A stretch of DNA of 64,000 nucleotides from Adenophora triphylla var. japonica (lineage: Eukaryota; Streptophyta; Magnoliopsida; Asterales; Campanulaceae), in NCBI GenBank assembly GCA_022495995.1, contig JAFEMH010003616.1, positions 124,001 to 188,000 on the forward strand. The letters are read 5' to 3'. Shown piece by piece: positions 46,153-56,967 of the stretch. Under the pieces are notes generated by a model. That model was given only the letters and a program-made list of their open reading frames with translations. It was not told the origin of the DNA and did no database searches. Both the position numbers and the translations under genes were made by a program. The first letter of the stretch is position 1. Each line of letters begins with the position of its first letter.

Positions 46153-46405
46153 TTCCCTCTGTCCCATAAGGGAGTGAAAACCAAAACATTTGGCACAAGA
46201 ATTAAGAAAAAGCAAAGAGAGAGAATTAGTGGGAGTAGGTGTTCGTGAGTATGTAAAATAAAATCAAAAATAGAATGAGCGGAAGAAATAATAAGTTGAT
46301 TGGTGTTGTGAATATGAAAGAAAAGTATGAGAGAGAATGAGTCAGAAAAATAGCATAAAAACTTTGTCATTTTTATCAATCTTCACTCGTGTGAGATGGA
46401 GGGAG
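46153..46405. mobile_element. Stowaway MITE
   Basis: TTCCCTCTGTCCCATAAGG at the left and GAGATGGAGGGAG at the right, flanked by TA. Confidence 0.85.
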
Positions 46406-46509
46406 TATATATATAGATGAATGTCAACAAACTTACATAAAAGACATATTGCCCCTCTCATTTACCGCCAACAACAAAAAATAAATTGCCCTCTCCTTTT
46501 ATCTTTAAA

Positions 46510-47935
46510 CTAGTGTAACATCCGTGCGTTAAACGTACGACCAAAAAAACTTTGATAAATAACATGAACTAAATCATATACTCCCTCCGTCTCAAAATGT
46601 TTGTCCCATTTGACTTTTTTGTTGAACTTTGACCACAAATTTATGAAAGATTAATCATGTTCATGAAATTCTAAAAGTTGTTGTTGATAATATTATTAAT
46701 GGTGAATCAATAGGAATTTTTTAGAATTTCATGAATATAATTAAATTGTTATATATTTGTGATCAAAGTTCAACAAAAAAGTCAAATGGGACAAACATTT
46801 TGGAACAGAGGGAGTAGTTAATATAACTATCTCATTTGATTTGCATGACTGTCATTAAATAAAAATAATTATTCATTTTTAATTAATTAATATTATAAAT
46901 AACTATATTTTTTCATTAATTTGCGTTTTTTAAAAAATAATTTTTTTGGATATAATCTTATAAAGTCACACTTTGTATTTTCTAACCAATATTATATAAT
47001 AGTTTTTTTTTTTTTTTAAATTGTATTATAGTTTTTATTTAGAAAACCCCATATAAAATAGATTTTTTTAGAAAACTATTTTGAAATAGTTATGACACCA
47101 TATTTATTGTTTTAGCAATAAATATAAAATTTATAACCCAATTATATATCACTCTTTAAGAAGATGGTTCAATAAAACACTAAAATCTTAGTTTTTTATT
47201 TTATTATTTTTTTGGAATTTTAATGAACAAAAAAAATATCAACAATAAACTCAAAAGTTGTATCAAAAAGTGGCCAAATAAGATTTCAAGCCTATTTTTT
47301 ACTATTAGATAAAAAATCACTTCGTTCGAAGAAATTAATGAAGAAAAAGGAAAAAGGTTTTAATAAAAACAAAGAAGAATTTTAGAGAATATAATTTTGA
47401 AAATAAAATTTTCAACAAAAATATATCATCACATTAATTTAATAATATTACGGATTTCTGAACATAATCAATAACTATTTCCGTTTTAAAAATACTCTTC
47501 ATTTAAGAAAAAAATGAAAAAAAAATTACCTAAATATCATTGTTATACATAAGACTTTAAAAAAACATTACTATTACCCACATTTCAAAAATATCAATTC
47601 ATTAAATGAAAATTTCCAAGTGTTTCTAAGTGTATTTTTACTATTATTTTTTCATATTTCATTTTTTACTTGCAAAATTAACAGTTTGCATAACAATGAT
47701 ATTTATGAATTTGTGAAGAAAGGAGTTTAGGTATAGTGGCTAAAAGGAAGAGAAAAAAGTAATGATTCATTTAATTAATTGGGGAAGAATAGGATAATAG
47801 GTTAATTTAAAGACAATTAATTATTTTATTGATTAGTTGATTTAAAGAAAAAATATTCTAGAACCGTTCATGTTTTGGAGGGAAAATGAGCTTGTTGAAG
47901 TGCTCTATTCACTTCAACCTTTATATATATATAGA
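46510..47935 (-). mobile_element. Non-autonomous Helitron
   Basis: On the minus strand the 5' end reads TCTATATATATATAAAGG and the 3' end TACGTTTAACGCACGGATGT then TACACTAG. It has a short 3' hairpin (CGTTTAACG) and a CTAG terminus, between A and T as Helitrons insert. It contains a MITE at 46581-46814 and no coding sequence. Its 5' 400 bp is repeated three more times downstream. Confidence 0.75.
46581..46814. mobile_element. Stowaway-like MITE, near-perfect hairpin
   Basis: CTCCCTCCGTCTCAAAATGT at the left pairs with ACATTTTGGAACAGAGGGAG at the right. Pairing extends through GTCAAATGGGACAAA, so almost the whole 234 bp folds. TA flanks both ends. Confidence 0.88.
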
Positions 47936-47947
47936 TATAGATATAGA

Positions 47948-49053
47948 TATCATTGTTATACATAAGACTTTAAAAAAACAATTATTACTATTACCCACAT
48001 TTCAAAAATATCAATTCATTAAATGAAAATTTTCATGTGTTTCTAATTGTATTTTTACTATTGTTTTTTCATATTTCATTTTATACTTGCAAAATTAACA
48101 GTTTGCAAAATAATGATATTTATGAATTTGTGAAGAAAGGAGTTTAGGTATATATTGGCTAAAAGTAAGAGAAAAAAAGTAATGATTCATTTAATTAATA
48201 GGGGAGAGAATATGATAATAGCTTAATTTAAAGACAATTAATTATTTTATTGATTAGTTGATTTAAAACAAAAATATTCTAGAATCATCCATGTTTTGGA
48301 GGGAAAATGAGCTTGTTGAAGTGCTCTATTCGCTTCAACCTTTATATATATATAGACTAGTAAAAGCCCGTGTCCAAGGACACGTGTTTTTTTTTTTTAA
48401 TTAAAAAAAAAATTATCTTTTAATTTAAAAAAAATTTTTTTTTTTTTTTTTAAAGAAAAAATGGAAAAGGGACAACTTAGTAAGGGCAAAATGGGAAATT
48501 CGGCAGATGGAACTGTTCATTGTACTGTTCATCCCATTTGCCATTTATACTATAGATATATAGATATTACAGATTTCTAAACATAATCAATAACTATTTC
48601 CGTTTTAAAAACACTCTTCATTTAAGAAAAAAATGAAAAAAAATTTATCTAAATATCATTGTTATACATAAGACTTAAAAAAATAATTATTACCATTACC
48701 CATATTTCAAAAATATCAATTCATTAAATGAAAATTTCCATGTGTGTCTAAATGTATTTTAACTATTGTTTTTTCATATTTCATTTTTTACTTGCAAAAT
48801 TAACAGTTTGCAAAACAATGATATTTATAAATTTGTGAAGAAAGGAGTTTATGTATAGTGGCTAAAGTAAGAGAAAAAATGTAATGATTCATTTAATTAA
48901 TAGGGGAGAGAATAGGATAATAGGTTAATTTAAAGACAATTAATTGTTTTATTGATTAGTTGATTTAAAGCAAAAATATTCTAGAACCTCCATGTTTTGG
49001 AGGGAAAATGAGCATGTTGAAGTGCTATATTCACTTCAACCTTTATATATAGA
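47948..49053 (-). repeat. Tandem copies of the Helitron 5' end
   Basis: Segments at 47948-48356 and about 48563-49053 match the 5' part of the Helitron at 46510-47935 (ATCATTGTTATACATAAGAC, CAAAAATATCAATTCATTAA, TTTTGGAGGGAAAATGAGC). Each stops at the same TTATATATATAGA terminus. A fourth copy is at 51234-51581. Confidence 0.8.
48357..48556 (-). mobile_element. Mini-Helitron, 200 bp
   Basis: The minus-strand 5' end is TCTATAGTATAAATGGC and the 3' end ACGTGTCCTTGGACACGGGC then TTTTACTAG. It has a perfect CGTGTCCTTGGACACG hairpin 10 bases before CTAG and is flanked by A and T. It is inserted between the tandem Helitron 5' ends. Confidence 0.75.
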
Positions 49054-49227
49054 CTAGTATGCCACCCGTGCATTAAAATGCACAACAAAACGTTTTTTTC
49101 ATAAATAGGAACCTAACCAAAAAAGTTCATATTGTAATGAACTTTCATGTAATTAAGAAACATGGCATTAATTAAAGAGTTACTTATATTATATAAGTAT
49201 ATCAAATACTAAATAATATTACGAATT

Positions 49228-49360
49228 CTAAAAAATTTCCTTATAGACAACATTTGTCGTTTCATTGGTTGCGTTTCCATCTTCATCATAGTATCCTCAA
49301 CCCATGTCGATTTGTGACTCTCGACAACGCAACATACAATTGTCCCGAATATTTTGGATC
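49228..49360 (-). pseudogene. Helitron Rep/helicase, C-terminal remnant
   Basis: Minus-strand DPKYSGQLYVALSRVTNRHG then LRIL is the last conserved helicase motif of plant Helitron proteins (GQLYVALSRVTSR..L). After a small frameshift it reads DEDGNATNETTNVVYKEIF, the usual tail, and a TAG at 49228-49230. It lies 175 bp from the Helitron 3' end, as in autonomous elements. The rest of the roughly 1,400-residue protein is gone. Confidence 0.85.
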
Positions 49361-49995
49361 CAAAGTCGTTTTGAATCTCTTATTCAATCTCTCTCCAAAT
49401 CAAAAGTATGCATTACAGTGTAGACATTTGTTTGAAGGATCATCAAAGTCCATATACTCTGTATGTATATTAAAACATAAGAACAATTGCTCAAAAAATA
49501 TAATCATACTTTGCATGATAAGAAAAATATATGTTAGAAAATGTACCTTTAGTAAAATAAGAATTTGTATCCACATCTTTGTCGTTAAATGGTATAGGAG
49601 GAACAAATGTGCCTATTAAATTAAATTAAGAAAATTAAATTATAAAGAAATGAAAATATATAAAAGTAAAATGATTTTTATGTAAAAATAAATACTTTTT
49701 CACTTTCAAATTCTTTTTGGAGCAAACTTTGGGGTGACAAAACCTCGACTCCAAACAGACAATTGTCCTGAAAGAGGTATCCACTTGAAACGTCCTTAAA
49801 GATCTTTAGAGGAAGTAATTTAGCAAAACCCCATTCCAATTTCATCGAATGAAACCGCCTCTTCTTTCCACCGGCATCTGTGCATATTACATATTCAAAT
49901 TAATTAAAGCTGTAAATCAAGGGGCAAGACCTCAACCAGTGTGCCAGACACCCCTTCACCATTAAAAATACTACAAATAATATTTTTTATATATA

Positions 49996-50263
49996 CTCTT
50001 TCCGTCTCATTAATAACTTCACCTTTTGTCATTTTGAGTGTTCTATTTAAAGCTTCACCTTTTCTTTTTTGGCAAATAATTTTTACTATTTTCTCCACTC
50101 ATTCTCTCTCCTATTTCACTATTACACTCACAACACTTTTCAAATTTACTATTTCCTCCACTCATTCTCTCTCCTATTTTACTATTACACTCACAACATT
50201 TTCTTCACCCTTAATTTGCATGCCGAAATCAAAATGATAAACTAAATATTTGGACGAAGAAAG
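49996..50263. mobile_element. Stowaway MITE, degenerate
   Basis: CTCTTTCCGTCTCATTAA at the left, GGACGAAGAAAG at the right, TA flanks, with the CTCCACTCATTCTCTCTCC interior of this subfamily duplicated twice. Confidence 0.82.
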
Positions 50264-50391
50264 TATATTTTTAGAATAAACATTAACATAGATATGATTG
50301 GTCATAGTTGAATAAATTTACGTTAAATAAATTTGGACTATCATATTGGAAGGGTATTTCCAATTAGGACATGTTTCTATTTGGTTATATA

Positions 50392-50712
50392 CTCCCTCCT
50401 CTCGCCCCAAGCTTCACTTTTTACCAAAATGGGTATTTCGTTAATCAGCCCAAGCTTCACTTTTTACCAAAATGGGTATTTCGTTAAAAGCTTTCACTTT
50501 CCTTTTTTTGCAAAGAATTTTTACTATTTCCTCCACTCATTCTCTTTCCTAATTCACTATTACACTTACAACACTTTTCAAATTTACTATTTCCTCCACT
50601 AATTCTCTCTCCTATTTTCAAATTACACTCACAACATTTTTTCTTCCCACCTATTTTCTTAATTTGCATGATTTGAAAAAAGTGTGTGCACCTTCGACCG
50701 GGACGGAGGGAG
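50392..50712. mobile_element. Stowaway MITE with internal duplication
   Basis: CTCCCTCCTCTCGCCCCAAG at the left, GGGACGGAGGGAG at the right, TA flanks. A segment of about 43 bp (CCCAAGCTTCACTTTTTACC ...) near the left end is repeated in tandem. Confidence 0.88.
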
Positions 50713-51233
50713 TATATATTAGTCTTATTTGTTAAAGTGTTTGAATTGTTTTTGAAAGTAGAAATACATTACTTATTACCAATAAAAAAGGACTAAAGAA
50801 GAATTCAAGCTATTTTGATAGATCAGTAACTTGGATAGTTAGATATAATTCAAATGAGAGTGATTAAAGAATGAATTCAAACTAAAAAAAAAAACTCCAG
50901 TTAATGGCTCAACTTGAGTTCGGATGATACTTTGAAGAAATGGGCTACCGCTTTATCTTCCCCAACCATTAATTAGCTTTTGGGTAAATGGGGAGATGAT
51001 AATTAATAAGGTTCATTCCCCAACCCTACTCTAATGCACGCCTGGTTAATTACAAGTCTTGAAAAATCAGTTTTTGGGAATTGTTTCTCATTTTTTCAAT
51101 TTTTTAATTGAAATATTCTAAATGTTATTGATGTGTAATTGAAAGTTTCTATATATATAATTCAAGTTTTGGCGCCAAATTACTATTTTTAGCAATGTTT
51201 CTTATTCACTTCAGCTTTTATATATATATTGAT

Positions 51234-51581
51234 TTCAAAAATATCAATTCATTAAATGAAAATTTCCATGTGTGTCTAAATGTATTTTAACTATTGTTTT
51301 TTCATATTTCATTTTTTACTTGCAAAATTAACAGTTTGCAAAACAATGATATTTATAAATTTGTGAAGAAAGGAGTTTATGTATAGTGGCTAAAGTAAGA
51401 CAAAAAAAGTAATGATTCATTTAATTAATAGGGGAGAGAATAGGATAATAGGTTAATTTAAATACAATTAATTGTTTTATTGATTAGTTGATTTAAAGCA
51501 AAAATATTCTAGAACCTCCATGTTTTGGAGGAAAAATGAGAATGTTGAAGTGCTATATTCACTTCAACCTTTATATATAGA
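51234..51581 (-). repeat. Helitron 5'-end copy, cut off by the 49054-51232 Helitron
   Basis: TTTCAAAAATATCAATTCAT to CTTCAACCTTTATATATAGA matches 47990-48356 and 48700-49053. The younger Helitron separates it from its neighbours. Confidence 0.78.
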
Positions 51582-51759
51582 TATATAGATTTTGAGTCTA
51601 TTTTATGAAAAAACTTATTTTACAATAAGAAATGAAAAAATGGGTTTCTCTGAAGTATCAGTTCTAATATTATAAAGTGTCAAATATTCAAAATGGCATT
51701 TATAACATTCAAATTGGCATTTATAAACATTCGACATTTTTAACATTTGCTAAAAGAGG

Positions 51760-52060
51760 ACAGTGTTAGTGTTAATAATTGTCAGTTGTAGTGTTAAATA
51801 GTGCCGGTGGTAAGGATAAGGATTGCCGGTTGTAGAGTTAAATATGTTGGTGTTAGTGTTAAGAATTGCCGATCGTAGTGTTAAATAGTGTCGATGATAG
51901 TATTAAAGATTGCCAGTTGTAGTGTTAAATAGTGTCGGTGATAGTTGTAAAGATTGTCATATGTAGTGTTAAATAGTGTCGGTGGTAATGAAAATAATGT
52001 TGGTCCTAGTGTTAAAAAGTATCGGTTATATAACATTGAAAATTGTTATAAGTGTCGGTG
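51760..52060 (+). repeat. Minisatellite with GTGTTAAATAGTGTCGGTG units
   Basis: Five to six diverged copies of a 55 to 65-bp unit containing TTGTAGTGTTAAATAGTGTC and TAAAGATTGCC. No coding function seen. 52061-52491 next to it is unassigned. Confidence 0.75.
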
Positions 52061-52826
52061 AGTCTTTATCATTTCTAATTATCTACAAAAATATCTCCGC
52101 GTGTTTTTTTAAAAAGTTTCACTTATTTACAAAAATATAATTGCGCATTTTGAAAACACGTTTTATAATAATCGAGTGTAAAAGAGGTTTTTCCTGATAT
52201 TTTGTGTTAAATCTTTCATTCAATCAATGCTTGCTTAATCCTTTTTTTTTTTTTTAACACTTTTAGACTTGACACCCGGTGGTGTAGAAATTGGTGGAGG
52301 GACAAGATGAAGGTCTGGACATCCATGGTGAAGGTGTGGATTGTCACCAAAGAAATTGGGGAAGATAGGCACTTGAACATAAGTTGATGTTCGGAATAGC
52401 GACTTTTACTTGGAAAAATCACGATTGTGGGTAGCGATTTTATAAAATGGTTTAGTTTGCGCAATACTTGTTGATGTGTCATTTAGGACAACTAGTATAC
52501 CACCCGTGCGTTAAAACGCACGACAAAACGCTTTTTTCATAAAGTAACCCAACAAAAAAAGTTCATATTTTAATGAACTTACATGTAATTTTGCTATGAA
52601 TGAATATATAAGTAAACCACCATTGGTGAATCAATTTTCATAACCATTGATCCAATCTACCAAAAGTGAGCACCATAATCTCAAATGTGCATACATATGT
52701 CCATCATCATCCTAGCTCAATCTGCTTCTCAAGAGATACGAGTGTCGAGTTGCATGATAAGAACGGTGCAGAATTCCATGAAGAGCAATTGAGCGCTACT
52801 AACTCTTTGCAGCTCTAAGTACATAC

Positions 52827-53093
52827 CTTCAAATCTCCGAGCTCGGTGCCTAAATAGTTGTTTACCTTGTTTCCATGGATGCCGGCAGGGATCTGCTTCA
52901 AAGCCTCTGCTGCTGGGGGAGAAACAGCAGTAGGCTTTGGTGGAGGCTCATTTCTAGCAACCTGCAGTTTTCTTGGCGAAGCTTCAACATTGCTTGTGGA
53001 GACAGGGGTCGCCTTTGGCTTTGGGGCTTCTCCACTTCCGAAAAGGTAGTCAAGAGAACTCTATCCTCCACCACTGCTGACTCCACGACCCAT
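52827..53093 (-). pseudogene. Captured SPIRAL1-like (SP1L) first exon, with a premature stop
   Basis: An ATG at 53091-53093 opens MGRGVSSGGG, then TAG where the family has Gln, then SSLDYLFGSGEAPKPKATP, a Pro/Ala-rich middle and QIPAGIHGNKVNNYLGTEL. It ends at a donor GTATGT (52826-52821). The N-terminal GGGQSSLGYLFGSGEAP block and the IPAGI.GNK.NNY block are diagnostic of SPIRAL1 proteins, small cortical-microtubule proteins for directional cell growth. The second GGGSSLGYLF repeat, normally in the next exon, is missing. The CAG to TAG change is a single C to T. Confidence 0.85.
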
Positions 53094-53529
53094 TATCACT
53101 GATTTTAAGTGCTGAATAGAATCTCCAGACCCTGATCCAAATTGCCATAATGAAATAAACAAACATAAGCTTAACAGAGGTCAAAAACTTTGACAAATAA
53201 CAGATACTAATTTAAGAGGGTTGCTATAATCTTAAAAGTTAATATTTTGATATTTTTAAAATAAAAGGTATTCAATAAAAATATATATTGACATTAATAA
53301 TAAAAATTAGAATTTTGAAAAAATAACTTGTTATCTAGTTTGATTAACATCACTTAAAATCAAATTGTTTTCATCCAAAACAAAAACAACTTCTTACGCA
53401 ATACAACTCTCAAGCGTGGACTCTCAAAGTATACAACAATCATTCTATCATCGAATCTATGAGGTATCAAAATAGATTAAGAATGGAAATAAAAATGGCT
53501 CACTAAAAGAGAGTTAATTTTATTACAAT

Positions 53530-53780
53530 TCTCCTTTCGAAGTTTTTCAACATTCTCCTCATGCTGCAGCAAAAGATTGCGAGATCTGAAATTTTCTGAC
53601 TCCAGATCTGATGTCAGTTGCCTCAGGCTGAAATGCACCAAGTCATCATTCTGGCGGTCGAAGTGTACTAATTTCTCCTGCTCCTTAGTTAGTTGGGAAG
53701 TAAGCTTTGCAACTATGTCTTCTAGTTTGTCTCTGGCGGTGGAATGTGTTTTACTTGTTTGATCATTTGCTTGTACAATG
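53530..53780 (-). pseudogene. Captured coiled-coil protein exon fragment
   Basis: An open minus-strand frame of about 80 codons reads ARDKLEDIVAKLTSQLTKEQ, then QLTSDLESENFRSRNLLLQ and NVEKLRKEN, with heptad-like Leu spacing. It has no stop. The parent gene is not recognised. It lies between the SPIRAL1-like and methyltransferase pieces and matches neither. Confidence 0.55.
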
Positions 53781-53906
53781 ATTAAATTGAACTAAGGGAG
53801 CATTAATCATAATCAGGCCTAGAACCATTATTTTTATAGGGATCACTAAGATATTAATTAGACATAGATCGAAGAAACAAATCAGATGCAATAAACGCAT
53901 CATTAC

Positions 53907-54707
53907 CTGAGCTTCTATTTTGTTTGGAACTGTTTCAAATGCTATTATATCGTAACACCTTCAAAGAAGAATCTGAACTCTTCTCCGATGGAAATCCTTT
54001 AGAAACTCCACATTCATCTTATCACCATAGTCTCCACTGTAAACAGCCAGCCACGAAATTGAAACTCAAATCGTCAGGTGGTTTTGAGATAATGAGAACC
54101 GAAAAAGTTTTTGAGGCCACCAAACTAAAACTTCAAGAAACAAAGATTGTGGTGAGGAAATCTGTGATTTAAGCATAAAGGTTCAACTTTTCGGAATGGC
54201 TACAATGGTTGTAGTGCTTAATTTGTTTGCAGCAATATTTTATCCAAGAGAGAGAAACACGAAAGATAGATAATTAAAATCATCAGACCATGAAAGGGTG
54301 GGCCAGGTATAGAATATTAAGGGGAGAGTCAGGATCACCTGTACTCAGAACCATCAGCTAAGTAAGCACTATAACTCCCTACAGAGGCTGCAATTAAGAT
54401 GGAACGTTTTTTGAAAATTCTACCATCATCAGCATAGTCACAAGATGATCCACGACACCTATCGTTATAGATGTCCCTTGCTTCACATGCGATTTCTACG
54501 CTTCTTTTGAGCATGCCTTCGCTCTCTTCTATAGAGAAGCCTTTAGCTTGAAAGCCCTGAATGGTTGCCTGTTCCAAAATAATAATCTTTTGAGGGAGAA
54601 AAGAGAGAGGAACGGGTGGAGGAATAGATGATAATAAGAGCCTATATTACCTGATATGATGCTGTGATTATTATATCTGCACCAGCTTCAAGGTAATCAA
54701 GGTGTAC
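53907..54707 (-). pseudogene. Captured homocysteine S-methyltransferase (HMT) fragment, three exons
   Basis: Exons 54707-54651 (VHLDYLEAGADIIITASYQ), 54568-54339 (ATIQGFQAKGFSIEESEGML, VEIACEARDIY, then ILIAASVGSYSAYLADGSEY) and 54036-53907 (SGDYGDKMNVEFLKDFHRRR, then IIAFETVPNKIEAQ) join through normal GT-AG introns. This is the central part of plant HMT, which uses S-methylmethionine to make methionine from homocysteine. The first exon and the zinc-binding Cys motifs of the C-terminus are absent. An in-frame TGA lies just before CYDIIAFE in the third exon, so it is inactive. Retained introns show capture of genomic DNA, not cDNA. Confidence 0.9.
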
Positions 54708-56226
54708 CTGCTCAATTCATTAATTCATCAGAGCAAACTTTTTGATGTTTCACTTCCACCAAGTTCTAAAATGGCATTACAGTTTCTATGCACACTACAG
54801 CTGCTGTCTGCTGATTCTTATGTCTATTAACTTGATAGTAGTATGAGATAAAAGGTATTTCTGATTTTTCTTATTTATCGGGAATCCAGTTCAGCGTCAC
54901 AAACCTTTTAACAGGGCAAGCTGGTACAAGAAAAAAATAAATTAACAATAATATTGCAAATTTTTTGATGTTTCACTTCCACCAAGTTCTAAACTTCCCA
55001 TGAAACAACCTATGAGTTGTGAAAAAGAACCTGATTCAAACTTTCTGCTAAGTTATCATAAGAAGTAAGAACCACTCACCAATATGCCTTAAGAAAGTTC
55101 GTCAAATCTACCAGAATATAGTTGCAAAGACTTGCATATAATCTTATCAGTTGACAAATATTTAAGCTAGCTAAACGTACAGTCTTTGTACTTGAATCTG
55201 TCCCTAGTAATGTTTGATCAACTGTTAAGTTTAAATATACGAGAGTTAGCAATCCAGATAAACGACCCTACTTGGCTAGGTCTTATGTTATAATCTATAG
55301 CTCGATATATAGGCAGTCTGTATGCCTGATAAAAGACCAATGCAGAATGTTGTTTATGGGTGTCTAAGAAGTACTCCCATTGTCCAAAGAGTAATAGTTT
55401 CATTTCAATATCTTTTACATTACTTTCCAAGCTTTTATTACCTCTTTGAAAGAGATGATTTTCAGATAAATATCACACCAAAATAGCCACCACAGGAGTG
55501 CAATTTGGGAAATATATAGAAGTAAAAAGTACAATATTAGCAAGTTGACATGTCAAATTCACCTAGAGGGAGTACTATATTTTGATAATAATTCTAAATT
55601 CTAATTGAACAAAACACAAGATGTATATTCAAGATTTTTACTTTTCTCTTGCCACTAGAGAAGACAAACTGAATGAAAAAGAAAAAGACAAATGGTGCCA
55701 TGCTAGTGTGCTATATACTACTAAAGCCTCCCATGCTGTTTGGCAAATTCCCATGTGAGTGGACCAAACTGATATAAATACACATTATAGCTGAACTGTA
55801 AGATCAAAAATCCAGTAACTCAATAATCAAAAATCCAATAACTGTCAGCCCTAAATTAAACCTGAATAACGATGTAAAATTCATGAGACTATACTGAGCA
55901 GTTATTAGAATTTGGATTGAGAATGGGAAAAACATTGAATAGGACAAAATTGCTACCTTTATAGTTGAAGTAAACGACATCAATGGAGTAAATCAAAATC
56001 AAACGTGAAATCAAATCAACTCGTTGGCTGCTTGCAAGAATAAGAACACAAAAATAAATAGCAATCAGAAATCGTAAACAACAAATCAATGGGGGAAATC
56101 AAAATAAAAATTACCCAAATCAATGTGGAAATCAAAATCAAACTTGAAATCAAATCAAACTTGAAATCAAAATAGTAAACAACAAACTGTTTAGTGAAAA
56201 AATGATTTTGTTTTCTAAAGGTTTAC
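54708..56226. other. Helitron interior without recognised exons
   Basis: Intron-like or non-coding AT-rich sequence between the captured pieces. A phrase TGATGTTTCACTTCCACCAA is present at about 54744 and 54967. A diverged run of TGAAATCAAATCAAA-like repeats is at 55995-56170. Confidence 0.45.
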
Positions 56227-56336
56227 ATGGAGATCTTAGGAGAAAGAGATAAATATCTAGAAGAAGACGTAAGAGATGACGAATTAGCTGTGGATTTGAG
56301 TAATGGAGAGTGGTAGCTTGAATTCACAGCGTCCAT
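56227..56336 (-). pseudogene. Captured first exon of an unidentified gene (transit-peptide-like)
   Basis: ATG at 56334-56336 opens MDAVNSSYHSPLLKSTANSS followed by a Ser/Thr-rich stretch ending SLSPKIS, then a donor GTAAAC (56226-56221). It is preceded by a long CT-rich leader (56337-56600) typical of plant 5' untranslated regions. The hydroxylated, acid-poor composition suggests a chloroplast transit peptide. It does not match the HMT or SPIRAL1 N-termini. Confidence 0.5.
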
Positions 56337-56822
56337 TTTCGATTGAAATGGAGGGTGGAGAGAGATCGAGAAGAAGGTAGAGGGGCGGAGAGAGATGGTG
56401 CGGGAAGAGAGATCGAGAAGTATACGCTTTTGGAATTGGGGAAGAGAGAAATCGAGAGAGAAGAGAGAGATCGAGAGAGAGGAGAGAGATTGGTGAAGAG
56501 GAAGGGGAAAGTAGGTCACGCCTGGAGGAGGGAGTATAGAATGATCGAGAAGTATGGAATATGAAAGAACTCGCTTGCAGCTTATTCTGTAAGCTAGGTA
56601 AAAGGGCAATTTGGGTATTTAGCAAGTGGTGAAATTTTGAGCGGGAAAGTGCTGTCCCTTATTCACTTGCCCTTTTATATATATATTGATATTTATATAT
56701 AAAGTAATTATTTGAGAAAAAAAAAAGCATAATAGTTATTACATTAGATGGATATAACTATGAGATAATAACATTGAAACAGATTGTCATATTCTACTAT
56801 TGGACTCTACTAGAATACTATG

Positions 56823-56850
56823 CTACTCCCTCCGGTTCAAAAGATGTGTC
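56823..56850. repeat. Orphan Stowaway left end
   Basis: TACTCCCTCCGGTTCAAAAG without a matching right end before the next element. Confidence 0.5.
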
Positions 56851-56967
56851 GGTTTGAATCCGCTTTTGCTAAAACTCACACAGTTTCCTTTGATTCAAAA
56901 TAGATATTTTTGGCTAAATCTTCAATATACCTCAACATTGAAACTTGTTATATTCCATTGATTATAG

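Larger units (their letters stand above)
49054..51232 (-). mobile_element. Helitron with helicase remnant (2.2 kb)
   Basis: The 5' end on the minus strand is TCAATATATATATAAAAGCT. The 3' end is GTGCATTTTAATGCACGGGT then GGCATACTAG, with a hairpin GTGCATTTTAATGCAC; A/T flanks. Both ends match the element at 52492-56689. The interior keeps the last part of a Helitron helicase gene, as in an internally deleted autonomous copy, and two inserted Stowaways. Confidence 0.82.
52492..56689 (-). mobile_element. Helitron carrying captured host gene fragments (4.2 kb)
   Basis: The minus-strand 5' end is TCAATATATATATAAAAGGG at 56689. The 3' end at 52492 is GTGCGTTTTAACGCACGGGT then GGTATACTAG, with a GTGCGTTTTAACGCAC hairpin; the flanks are A and T. 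Both ends match the helicase-bearing Helitron at 49054-51232 (about 90 bp at the 3' end), which therefore represents its family. Inside, exons of at least three host genes lie in the same direction as the element, introns included. No Helitron protein is encoded. Confidence 0.85.
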
